Origin: JAPLVS01 sp043809265
GTDB taxonomy: Archaea; Iainarchaeota; Iainarchaeia; Iainarchaeales; DTGL01
Length of the DNA stretch: 7,090 nt
Direction: 5' to 3'
NCBI GenBank assembly: GCA_043809265.1
Contig: JAZDDY010000078.1
Span: 1 to 7,090, forward strand
The position numbers were made by a program, and so were the translations under genes. The notes under the pieces were generated by a model. The model made no database searches and was not told where the DNA came from. It was given only the letters and a program-made list of their open reading frames with translations. Shown here in pieces: positions 1 to 5,665 of this stretch. The first letter of the stretch is position 1. Each line of letters opens with the position of its first letter.

Positions 1-1738
1 GGAAGCGCACCAGGCAAACACGGCCCTCATCCTCGCCGGCCTCGGCCTTGACGCCGGCACAATCGCCGCAGCCCTTGCCCACGAAATTCTTTTCGACAGC
101 CCTGAAAAAAAGGCGGAACTGGAAAAAGCGCTTGGCCTGGAAATAACAGGCATCGTGGAAGACATTGCAAGGCTCAAAAGCGTGAAAAACAAAAATTACG
201 GGGAACTGGAAAACCAGAGGCTTGCAAAGGTGATAATGGGGATAGCAAAGGATTTCAGGAGCCTGTTCGTTGAAATTGCCTCGCAACTCGACAAAATGAG
301 GAAAATCCAGCATAGGCCCGCTGAAAAAAGGAAAGAGCTTGCCGAAGTAGTGCGGGACGTTTACGCGCCCATAGCCCACAAGCTCGGCCTTTACGAAATG
401 GAATGGGAAATGCAGGATTTGACCCTGAAATATTTCAGGCCGAAAGAATACGAAAAAATAAAAGCATTGGTCGGGGAAAAAAGGGAACAGCGCGAGCGCA
501 ATGTCAAAAGGCTGGAAAGGGAAATTGCAGCAATACTCGAAAAGGAAAAAATCAGCGCAAGCGTTTCGGGAAGAGCAAAAAACTTCAACAGCATTTACAA
601 AAAAATCGCCGGGCAGGGAAAAAAATTCTGCGAAATAGGCGACCTCTACGGGGCAAGGATAATCTGCAGCACTGTGGAGGACTGCTACCGCGCCACAGGC
701 CTAATCCACCTCAATTTCAGGCCGATAGGGGAATACGACGATTATATTGCCAACCCGAAAAAAAACAACTACCAGTCGATCCACACGGTGATAGATTGGC
801 ACGGCAGGAAAGCCGAAGTGCAGGCCCGCACGATGGAAATGCACAGGAACGCCGAGGAAGGCCTTGCAGCGCACTGGAGATACAAGCAGATCGAAAGGGA
901 CAGCGATTTCGACCAGAAACTGACCTGGGTAAAGCAGTTCGTGGAATGGCAGAGGAAAATCAAAAAAACCGGGGAAACGATGCGCTCGCTGAAGCTCGCA
1001 TTCGGCGAACCCGAAATATTCGTGCTTTCCCCGAAAAAAGAGATAATAACGCTGCCCGAAGGCTCCACGGCCCTGGATTTTGCCTATGCAATCCATTCCG
1101 ACATAGGCAACAAGTGCACAAGCATAATCGTGGACGGAAAAATCTCGCCGCTCCACAGGCAGCTTGAAAGCGGGGACGTGGTCGAAGTAAACACATCTAA
1201 GAAAACCCAATGCAAGCCGGCATGGCTCAACATCGTGAAAACCGAAAAGGCAAAAACAAAAATAAGGAAAACGCTCGGCATAAAAAGCCTCAGGCACAAG
1301 CCGAAGAAAGCGGCAGGCGCGCCGGCAACATCGGCCTTCAAAAAAACGATAATGGCAAAATGCTGCAATCCCCTGCCAGGCGACAAAATAACTGGGTACA
1401 GGACCACAAAAAGGAAAATAACAATCCACGCCGAAGGCTGCCGGCTCCTCGCCCTGCTGCCCGACAAGAAAAAAATCGAAATAGAATGGGGCGCCGAAGA
1501 AAAAAAAACGCATTCGATAAAACTCGCTGTCAGGACAGTGGAAAGGGCCGGAATACTCATAGATTTGCTAAGCGAACTCGAAAGGCAGGGTGCAACAATA
1601 GGCGGCACAGAAACAAAAAGCGAAAAAGGAGGCACAATAAAATTCGCCTTCGACATAAGGCTGAAGGACGCCGAGCAATTCCAGCGCGTGAGGCAGGCAA
1701 TCCTCTCTGTGCCGGCAGTCATCGAGGCAAGCCGGTGA
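1..1738 (+). CDS. relA: RelA/SpoT-family (p)ppGpp synthetase, 5'-partial, hydrolase site degenerate
   Basis: This gene encodes a long RelA/SpoT homologue that would transfer pyrophosphate from ATP to GTP/GDP to make (p)ppGpp. The frame is open from base 2 to the TGA at 1736-1738 (578 visible codons), so the true start lies upstream; the GTG at 155 is internal. In visible numbering the order is: remnant HD domain (~1-130), synthetase (~180-300), TGS (~337-400), helical part, CC/zinc-finger (AKCCNPLPGD at ~452-461) and C-terminal ACT (~503-578). Synthetase hallmarks are intact: SGRAKNFNSIYKK, GDLYGARII, NYQSIHT, EVQART and AEEGLAAHWRYK. The RelA-specific acidic motif is present as EYDD (RxKD in bifunctional Rel/SpoT). 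In the HD domain the usual HDxxED reads HEILFD, and the usual LADRLHNMR reads IASQLDKMR, so metal ligands and catalytic acids are lost and hydrolysis is unlikely. The family is common in bacteria and rare in archaea, which suggests transfer. The activity itself is inferred. Confidence 0.93.
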   Translation, partial: EAHQANTALILAGLGLDAGTIAAALAHEILFDSPEKKAELEKALGLEITGIVEDIARLKSVKNKNYGELENQRLAKVIMGIAKDFRSLFVEIASQLDKMRKIQHRPAEKRKELAEVVRDVYAPIAHKLGLYEMEWEMQDLTLKYFRPKEYEKIKALVGEKREQRERNVKRLEREIAAILEKEKISASVSGRAKNFNSIYKKIAGQGKKFCEIGDLYGARIICSTVEDCYRATGLIHLNFRPIGEYDDYIANPKKNNYQSIHTVIDWHGRKAEVQARTMEMHRNAEEGLAAHWRYKQIERDSDFDQKLTWVKQFVEWQRKIKKTGETMRSLKLAFGEPEIFVLSPKKEIITLPEGSTALDFAYAIHSDIGNKCTSIIVDGKISPLHRQLESGDVVEVNTSKKTQCKPAWLNIVKTEKAKTKIRKTLGIKSLRHKPKKAAGAPATSAFKKTIMAKCCNPLPGDKITGYRTTKRKITIHAEGCRLLALLPDKKKIEIEWGAEEKKTHSIKLAVRTVERAGILIDLLSELERQGATIGGTETKSEKGGTIKFAFDIRLKDAEQFQRVRQAILSVPAVIEASR

Positions 1739-1759
1739 ACAGCTGGGCGGCAGAGCAAA

Positions 1760-1797
1760 AAGTATATTAACAAATAAATCCTATAACATACTGGTGG
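1760..1797 (+). promoter_or_regulatory. TATA box and Shine-Dalgarno of the KaiC-like gene
   Basis: An archaeal TATA-like element (AGTATATTAA, 1761-1770) lies about 36 nt upstream of the ATG at 1802. A transcript starting about 25-27 nt downstream of the box would begin near 1791 and carry a leader of roughly 11 nt. That leader would hold GGTGG (1793-1797), which fits the GGTGA part of the archaeal anti-Shine-Dalgarno partner, four bases before the ATG. The element sits in the 63-nt gap after the RelA-like gene, so the KaiC-like unit probably has its own promoter. Confidence 0.55.
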
Positions 1798-1801
1798 TTT
1801 T

Positions 1802-2542
1802 ATGGAAAGGGTTCGCACTGGGATAATAGGATTGGACGAATTGCTGGAAGGCGGTTTCCCGTCGGGAAGGGCAATGCTCGTAAGCGGGGGCTGCGGAACA
1901 GGAAAAACGACTTTCGGGGTCCAGTATGTTTATGCCGGCGCCGAAAAATACGGCGAGCCCGGAATATACGTAACGCTTGACGAAAGGCCCAGCCTCATCC
2001 GTGAAGACTGCCTGAATTTCGGCTGGGATTTGAGGAAACTGGAAGAAGAAAACATGCTCCAGATAATCGACGGGGCCATAGCAAGAATAGGAATACCGAG
2101 CGACGAGGAATTTTCGCTGCCAAGCACCGGCTTCGATGTTGACAAGCTCCTGATAGAAATACTCACCTCGATAAAACGCTACGGGGCAAAACGCGTTGTA
2201 ATAGACTCAATTCCCTCTTTGGGCTACAACCTCAAAACAGAACACGAGGTAAGGAAAGCCCTGCTCAAACTAGGATACCTCCTCGAAAAAGCCGGCGTGA
2301 CATCCATACTGATTTCGGAAATGGGCGACGGAAAAAACCGCTTCAGCAAATACGGGGTTGAAGAATATTTGGTCGATGGTGTAATAGTATTGCACTACAT
2401 GGGCGTCGGAATGACAAGCAACAGGACCCTGCACATAAGGAAAATGCGCGGAACAAAGCACTCGGAAGACCTGCACCCGCTTGAAATAAGCCAGCGCGGA
2501 ATCATAGTGCACAGGATAGAAGAAGAATACGGGGAGGCCTGA
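1802..2542 (+). CDS. KaiC-like (RAD55-type) RecA-fold ATPase, single domain
   Basis: This 246-aa protein is a single KaiC/RadA-type ATPase domain. The N-terminus (TGIIGLDELLEGGFPSG) is the usual KaiC-family lead-in. Walker A is GGCGTGKTT (29-37) and Walker B is RVVIDS (131-136). The catalytic acidic pair, EE in KaiC, is D60-E61 in LDERP, followed by NFGWDL (72-77), which is also typical. RTLHIRKMRGTKHS (208-221) matches the conserved KaiC arginine/lysine segment that contacts the neighbouring subunit's nucleotide. Single-domain KaiC homologues are abundant in archaea, and many are thought to be regulatory ATPases; most have no proven role. There is no second CI/CII domain and no KaiB partner in view, so a clock function should not be assumed. 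It is followed 2 nt later by a small basic protein, with which it is probably translated as a pair. The ATG at 1802 is supported by GGTGG four bases upstream. Confidence 0.88.
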   Translation: MERVRTGIIGLDELLEGGFPSGRAMLVSGGCGTGKTTFGVQYVYAGAEKYGEPGIYVTLDERPSLIREDCLNFGWDLRKLEEENMLQIIDGAIARIGIPSDEEFSLPSTGFDVDKLLIEILTSIKRYGAKRVVIDSIPSLGYNLKTEHEVRKALLKLGYLLEKAGVTSILISEMGDGKNRFSKYGVEEYLVDGVIVLHYMGVGMTSNRTLHIRKMRGTKHSEDLHPLEISQRGIIVHRIEEEYGEA

Positions 2543-2544
2543 GA

Positions 2545-2787
2545 ATGCCAAGAGGGCCGATAAGGCAATCGCGCACCCGCCGAGAGCCCTGGAAATTGCC
2601 TGAGCACCGGGGCCACCCGAAGGACATAGTAAAGAACCCGCAGGACAGGGCCAAGATAAGAACACTTGTGGACAAGAAAAATTACCCTGCCGCCATGGCT
2701 GTTGCAAAAAAATACGGCGTAGAAAAGGAACCTTTCGCTGCAGACCCTTACCACGAATTGAAAGAATTCAGGAAAGCGCTGGACTAA
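2545..2787 (+). CDS. Small basic protein of unknown function, downstream of KaiC-like gene
   Basis: I do not recognise this 80-aa protein. The first ~35 residues are rich in Arg, Pro and Lys (for example RQSRTRREPWK and HRGHPKD) and look extended or disordered. The second half (about 36-80) is predicted helical by eye, with a KNYPAAMAVAKKYGVE stretch and a charged C-terminal helix. Net charge is about +9. There are no cysteines, so it is not a zinc ribbon, and there is no membrane segment or signal peptide. A strong GGGGAGG (2531-2537) inside the end of the KaiC-like gene is spaced 7 nt from the ATG, which makes this a convincing start and suggests translational coupling. The charge pattern would suit a nucleic-acid- or ribosome-associated protein, or a partner of the ATPase, but both are inferences. 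Confidence 0.75.
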   Translation: MPRGPIRQSRTRREPWKLPEHRGHPKDIVKNPQDRAKIRTLVDKKNYPAAMAVAKKYGVEKEPFAADPYHELKEFRKALD

Positions 2788-2791
2788 AAAA
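2786..2791 (-). terminator. Oligo-T terminator of the glycosyltransferase-like gene
   Basis: Reading the minus strand, the TAG stop (2795-2793) is followed one base later by six T residues (2791-2786). Short T-runs are enough to terminate archaeal RNA polymerase. The run lies at the junction of the two convergent genes, which are only 5 nt apart. Confidence 0.45.
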
Positions 2792-2792
2792 T

Positions 2793-3440
2793 CTAATAAA
2801 CATAATCCCTGAAAGCGCTTTCCGGGGCGATCACGCCGTAATGGCCGACAAGCGTTCCGGTGTCCACAAAAATCTTAAAACCTGCCTTTTGGACAAGCCT
2901 GCAGAAATAGATGTCCTCGCCCTCGAATTCAGTCCTGGACTTGAAATCCATCTTGAACAAAGGCAGGCCCTTGTTCTGCGCGCTGACCTTTTCAATCACT
3001 TCGCGCCTTATAAGCGAACATCCCAGGCCGACGGCATCGGCCTCCACAAGCTGGCCCGGCTTGACCTCGGTTGGGGAAACATAATTGCCGTCCTTCAAAA
3101 TGTGGTGCATCGGCTTGATTTTCTTCCTGGTAAAATAAATCGCACTCACAAAATCCTTTTCATGCCCCACAAGGAGGTCAATTATATTAGGCGGAAAAAC
3201 AATGTCTGAATCCAGGAAAAGCAGATAATCGCAGTCGCTTTTCAGGAATTCTTCAACAAGGACATTGCGCGCGACATCCACCGCAACAGAATCAATCTGA
3301 AAAAGCCTCAGGCTGTAATCCCTTGAGGCGTTCACAAAAAAGTTGACAAAATGCGTGTGGAAAACGCTCGGCACAAGATTATAGAGGGGCACGCAAACCC
3401 CGATCTTCAGCCTTTTCCCTTCCTTTTTTTCCGGCGGCAT
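2793..3440 (-). CDS. GT-A fold glycosyltransferase-like protein
   Basis: This 215-aa protein resembles small family-2-like glycosyltransferases, which move a sugar from a nucleotide-sugar donor to an acceptor. It opens with KIGVCVPLYN (12-21), the first Rossmann-like strand. LLFLDSDIVFPP (73-84) contains the DxD metal/nucleotide-sugar motif at D77-S78-D79. EADAVGLGCSLIRREV (133-148) and GEDIYFCRLVQKAGFKIFVD (174-193) match the conserved later blocks, and H200 lies in VGHYG as in related enzymes. There is no transmembrane helix, so it is probably soluble or peripheral. A GTG-type start at 3479 would add 13 residues, but these are read from the tRNA-Phe T-arm, so ATG 3440 is the real start. It lies 9 nt downstream of the tRNA-Phe discriminator base with no separate promoter visible, which implies co-transcription. 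Donor and acceptor cannot be told from the sequence. Confidence 0.8.
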   Translation of the reverse strand: MPPEKKEGKRLKIGVCVPLYNLVPSVFHTHFVNFFVNASRDYSLRLFQIDSVAVDVARNVLVEEFLKSDCDYLLFLDSDIVFPPNIIDLLVGHEKDFVSAIYFTRKKIKPMHHILKDGNYVSPTEVKPGQLVEADAVGLGCSLIRREVIEKVSAQNKGLPLFKMDFKSRTEFEGEDIYFCRLVQKAGFKIFVDTGTLVGHYGVIAPESAFRDYVY

Positions 3441-3449
3441 ACAAACCAA

Positions 3450-3523
3450 TGGGGCGGGCGAGATTTGGACTCGCGACACGTAGGTCTTCAGCCTACTGCT
3501 CTACCGGGCTGAGCTACCGCCCC
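3450..3523 (-). tRNA. tRNA-Phe (GAA)
   Basis: A full cloverleaf folds on the minus strand (74 nt). The acceptor is GGGGCGG/CCGCCCC, the D arm GCUC/GAGC with G18-G19 kept, and the anticodon arm GUAGG/CCUAC with loop CUGAAGA, giving anticodon GAA. The variable loop has 5 nt and the T arm is GCGAG/CUCGC. Discriminator is A73, as expected for Phe. CCA is not encoded. The T loop is UCCAAAU, which puts C at position 55 where nearly all tRNAs have U (pseudouridine); C56, the Trm56 target, is present. The gene has its own TATA box and lies just upstream of the glycosyltransferase-like gene with no T-run in between. Confidence 0.95.
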
Positions 3524-3549
3524 GTTCCTTAACGAATTGCACACTTACC

Positions 3550-3558
3550 AAATTTAAT
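3550..3558 (-). promoter_or_regulatory. TATA box of tRNA-Phe
   Basis: On the minus strand, ATTAAATTT is centred about 31 nt upstream of the mature tRNA-Phe 5' end (3523), which predicts a transcription start a few bases before the tRNA. It lies in the 57-nt gap between the tRNA-Lys and tRNA-Phe genes, so tRNA-Phe and the downstream gene need not depend on read-through from tRNA-Lys. Confidence 0.55.
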
Positions 3559-3580
3559 GATATTGCACGCTGAATGCCAG

Positions 3581-3655
3581 CGAGCCCGGTGGGATTTGAA
3601 CCCACGACACCTGGATTAAAAGTCCAGTGCTCTAACCGAGCTGAGCTACGGGCCC
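3581..3655 (-). tRNA. tRNA-Lys (UUU)
   Basis: A 75-nt cloverleaf is seen on the minus strand. The acceptor is GGGCCCG/CGGGCUC with one G-U pair, the D arm GCUC/GAGC with loop AGCUCGGUUA, and the anticodon arm CUGGA/UCCAG with loop CUUUUAA, giving anticodon UUU. The T arm is GUGGG/CCCAC with loop UUCAAAU. Discriminator is G73, usual for archaeal tRNA-Lys. CCA is not encoded. U55 and C56 are both normal. The neighbouring genes use AAA codons heavily, which this tRNA reads. Confidence 0.95.
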
Positions 3656-3690
3656 AGAAAAGCTGGCACACAAAAAAAGTGAGCAGAAAG

Positions 3691-3700
3691 GAATTTAAAG
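3691..3700 (-). promoter_or_regulatory. Probable TATA box of tRNA-Lys
   Basis: CTTTAAATTC on the minus strand is about 40 nt upstream of the tRNA-Lys 5' end, in the 55-nt gap after the serS stop codon. This is a little farther than the tRNA-Phe box and would imply a 5' leader of roughly 10-15 nt for RNase P to remove. Read-through from serS is the alternative. Confidence 0.45.
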
Positions 3701-3710
3701 CAGACATCGG

Positions 3711-4979
3711 TCAGAGTTTTTTCAATCCGCCCATGTGCTGCTGCAGCGCTTTTGGCACTTCCACTGACCCATCTTCTTCCTGGAAATTTTCCAAAATGGC
3801 GCGGATAATGCGCGAGGTCGCCAGGGCCGTGCTATTAAGGGTGTGCACCAATTCCTTGCCCTCGCCTTTCCTGTAACGGATTTTGAGTCTTGCAGCCTGA
3901 TAGGAAGTGCAGTTCGAGCACGAAACAACCTCGAAATACTTGCCTTCGCGCGGCGACCAAGCCTCAATATCATATTTTTTCGCAGCCACCGTGCCGATAT
4001 CGCCTGTGCAGACATTAAGGACGCGGTAAGGGATGCCAAGCTGTTGAATCAGCTCCTCGGCATTCATTAGGAGCTCCTCATGGAATTTCCAGGAATCCTC
4101 CGGCCTGCAAAAAACAAACTGTTCGACCTTCGAGAACTGGTGCACGCGGAACAAGCCGCGCTCGTCAATGGAATGCTTGCCTATCTCCCTCCTGAAGCAG
4201 GGAGAAATGCCGCAGTACTTCAGCGGGAGGCTTTTTTTCTCGAGGATTTCATCCATGTGCATTGCCGCAATCGGATGCTCGGAAGTTGCAATAAGGAAAA
4301 GGTCATCACCCTCAATCTTGTACATAACGTTCTCGAAGTCCGCAAGGTCTGTCACGCCCTCATACGGCTTCCTGCGGAGCATAAGCGGCGGAATTATTGT
4401 AACGTAGCCCTTCTTTGCAAGCGATTCAACCGCAAACTGCAGGAGCGCAAGGTCCAAAAGCGCAAGGTTTCCCTTCAGGTAGTAAAAGCCGGCGCCTGAA
4501 ACATCGACTGCCTTTGAAAAATCCGCAAGCCCTTTTGACTGGGCAAGCTCGCCGTGGTGCTTCAAGGCAAAGGCAGGCTTTTTAGGCTCGCCCCAGCGCC
4601 TTACCTCGGCATTTTCAGATTCGTCCTTGCCTTCAGGCACAGACTCATGCAAAAGGTTCGGAATCCTCACAAGCAGGAAATCGACCCGTTCACGGCAGGC
4701 ATCGGCTTCGGCTTCCATTTCCTTAACTTTCCCAGGGATAAGCTTGGCTTTTTCAAGGACTTTTTCAATCGGCCTTCCTTCCCTTTTAAGCGCGTTTACT
4801 TCGGCCGACAGCTTGTTGCGCTCGCCCCTGAGCCTTTCCTCTTCAGCCTTCAGCTCGCGCCAGTGCCTGTCCTTTTTAATAAGCTCGTCGAACATCCCCA
4901 AATATTGGGGATTGCCGCGCCTTTCGAGGTTTTCCCTAGCCTCGGAAGCGTGCTCCCTGACAAACGAAAGCTCAAGCAT
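3711..4979 (-). CDS. serS: Seryl-tRNA synthetase (standard class II type)
   Basis: The enzyme attaches serine to tRNA-Ser in the cytoplasm. From ATG 4979 it has 422 residues, the normal length. The N-terminus (MLELSFVREH) matches the usual SerRS opening, followed by a long coiled-coil tRNA-binding arm (~25-105) rich in Glu, Lys and Arg. The class II catalytic core follows: the serine-site segment ATSEHP (~231-236), motif 2 FRREIGKHSIDERGLFRVHQ (262-281), and motif 3 HTLNSTALATSRIIRAILEN (379-398). This is the common bacterial/eukaryotic/archaeal form, not the rare methanogen form. A GTG at 4991 would add four residues (MSDF), but the predicted transcript starts close to it, and GTGAT just before ATG 4979 serves as Shine-Dalgarno; family alignment also favours 4979. 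The gene is divergent from trm56 and followed by two tRNA genes on its strand. Confidence 0.97.
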   Translation of the reverse strand: MLELSFVREHASEARENLERRGNPQYLGMFDELIKKDRHWRELKAEEERLRGERNKLSAEVNALKREGRPIEKVLEKAKLIPGKVKEMEAEADACRERVDFLLVRIPNLLHESVPEGKDESENAEVRRWGEPKKPAFALKHHGELAQSKGLADFSKAVDVSGAGFYYLKGNLALLDLALLQFAVESLAKKGYVTIIPPLMLRRKPYEGVTDLADFENVMYKIEGDDLFLIATSEHPIAAMHMDEILEKKSLPLKYCGISPCFRREIGKHSIDERGLFRVHQFSKVEQFVFCRPEDSWKFHEELLMNAEELIQQLGIPYRVLNVCTGDIGTVAAKKYDIEAWSPREGKYFEVVSCSNCTSYQAARLKIRYRKGEGKELVHTLNSTALATSRIIRAILENFQEEDGSVEVPKALQQHMGGLKKL

Positions 4980-5010
4980 AAAATCACTCACAAAAATAAA
5001 CCAAAAAGGC

Positions 5011-5020
5011 GTTAAATAAC
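5011..5020 (-). promoter_or_regulatory. TATA box of serS in the divergent serS/trm56 gap
   Basis: The minus-strand sequence GTTATTTAAC is centred about 36 nt upstream of serS ATG 4979, predicting a start near 4989 and a leader of about 10-13 nt, like that of the KaiC-like gene. The element is nearly symmetric (GTTAAATAAC on the plus strand) and could also serve the divergent trm56 gene. Confidence 0.5.
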
Positions 5021-5031
5021 TATCTCAGGAC

Positions 5032-5058
5032 AAATATATCTGGTTATCTGGCCGGGTG
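5032..5058 (+). promoter_or_regulatory. TATA-like element and Shine-Dalgarno of trm56
   Basis: AAATATAT (5032-5039) is the best TATA match upstream of trm56. It is centred only ~28 nt before the ATG at 5064, which would leave almost no leader. GGTG (5055-5058), five bases before the ATG, looks like a ribosome-binding site and would need a longer leader. The symmetric element at 5011-5020 would give a leader of about 20 nt and may be the real box. Confidence 0.4.
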
Positions 5059-5063
5059 CAAAA

Positions 5064-5579
5064 ATGGAAAAAAACATAACGGTGCTGAGATACGGCCACA
5101 GGCCGTACAGGGACCTGCGGGTGACAACCCACTGCTGCCTTGTTTCAAGGGCTCTTGGTGCAAAAAAAATAATAATACAGGGCGAAGAGGATTCGGCCCT
5201 GATAAAATCAGTGGGGGAAATAACAAAAAACTGGGGCGGCGGATTCGGGATTGAATTTTCGCCTGGCTGGCTGGAACAAGTGAAAAAAGCCAAAGGGCAG
5301 GGCTACAGCGTCGTGCACCTTACGATGTACGGAAAGCCAGTGAATAGGGAAATCGGAAAAATACGGAGAAAAAACAAGGTTTTGGTTGTAATCGGCTCGA
5401 AAAAAGTCGAAATCGGGGTTTACAGGGAAAGCGACTTCAACATCTCGGTGGGAAAGCAGCCGCACAGCGAAATAGGGGCGCTCGCGGTATTCCTTGACAG
5501 GTTTTTTGACGGAAAAGAACTCGACAAAAAATTTTCAGGGGCAAAAATAGCATTGACCGCAAAAAACGAGAAAAAGTAA
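5064..5579 (+). CDS. trm56: tRNA (cytidine(56)-2'-O)-methyltransferase
   Basis: This 171-aa protein matches archaeal Trm56, a SPOUT-class enzyme that methylates the 2'-O of C56 in the tRNA T loop using S-adenosylmethionine. The N-terminal signature VLRYGHRPYRDLRVTTH (7-23) is characteristic. VVHLTMYG (83-90) and the C-terminal block containing VVIGSKKVE (108-116) and FNISVGKQPHSEIGALAVFL (125-144) form the trefoil-knot cofactor site. Length fits the family; a C-terminal lysine-rich tail (~160-171) is variable in relatives. In many archaea this modification is made by this protein, while others use a guide RNA. All three tRNAs in the window carry C56. ATG 5064 is supported by the signature beginning at once and by GGTG upstream. 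It is followed by the TFE gene in the same direction after an 86-nt gap. Confidence 0.95.
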   Translation: MEKNITVLRYGHRPYRDLRVTTHCCLVSRALGAKKIIIQGEEDSALIKSVGEITKNWGGGFGIEFSPGWLEQVKKAKGQGYSVVHLTMYGKPVNREIGKIRRKNKVLVVIGSKKVEIGVYRESDFNISVGKQPHSEIGALAVFLDRFFDGKELDKKFSGAKIALTAKNEKK

Positions 5580-5636
5580 AAATTCGGCATCTGCAGCCTG
5601 AAACTCTGCACGCCCGGCAACCGCCCCAATAATATT

Positions 5637-5646
5637 GTTTAAATTA
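5637..5646 (+). promoter_or_regulatory. TATA-like element upstream of tfe
   Basis: GTTTAAATTA is centred near 5642 in the 86-nt gap after trm56. A start about 27 nt downstream would fall near 5669, just inside the ATG at 5666 and 9-10 nt before the in-frame ATG at 5678. This makes the second ATG a serious start candidate. A weaker AATAATATT at 5628-5636 would suit the first ATG instead. Confidence 0.4.
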
Positions 5647-5665
5647 GTTTGCGAGAATAAAGTAT

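Noticed and set aside
155..157. GTG at 155 as the start of the RelA-like protein
   Set aside because: The frame is open upstream to base 2 and the upstream residues match the HD domain of the family (ILAGLGLDAGTIAAALAHE), so the GTG is internal.
403..1167. Long open frames overlapping the RelA-like gene (plus frame 403-1167, minus 701-1513 and 1084-1818)
   Set aside because: They are shadows of the real frame: low-complexity, no domains, and they conflict with a protein whose whole length matches a family.
2545..2787. Nop10 (small H/ACA RNP protein)
   Set aside because: Small basic proteins of archaeal operons suggest it, but there is no zinc-ribbon cysteine pair and the sequence does not match.
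3441..3479. 13-residue N-terminal extension of the glycosyltransferase-like protein
   Set aside because: The residues (SRVQISPAP) are a translation of the tRNA-Phe T arm; ATG 3440 follows and leads straight into the first strand of the domain.
3501..3707. Minus-strand 68-codon open frame
   Set aside because: It reads through tRNA-Lys and contains the familiar false peptide ARSSARLEHWTFNPGVVGSNPT-type sequence produced by tRNA genes.
5592..5610. Hairpin after trm56 (TGCAG/CTGCA)
   Set aside because: Only five base pairs with a nine-base loop and no T-run, so a terminator role cannot be supported.
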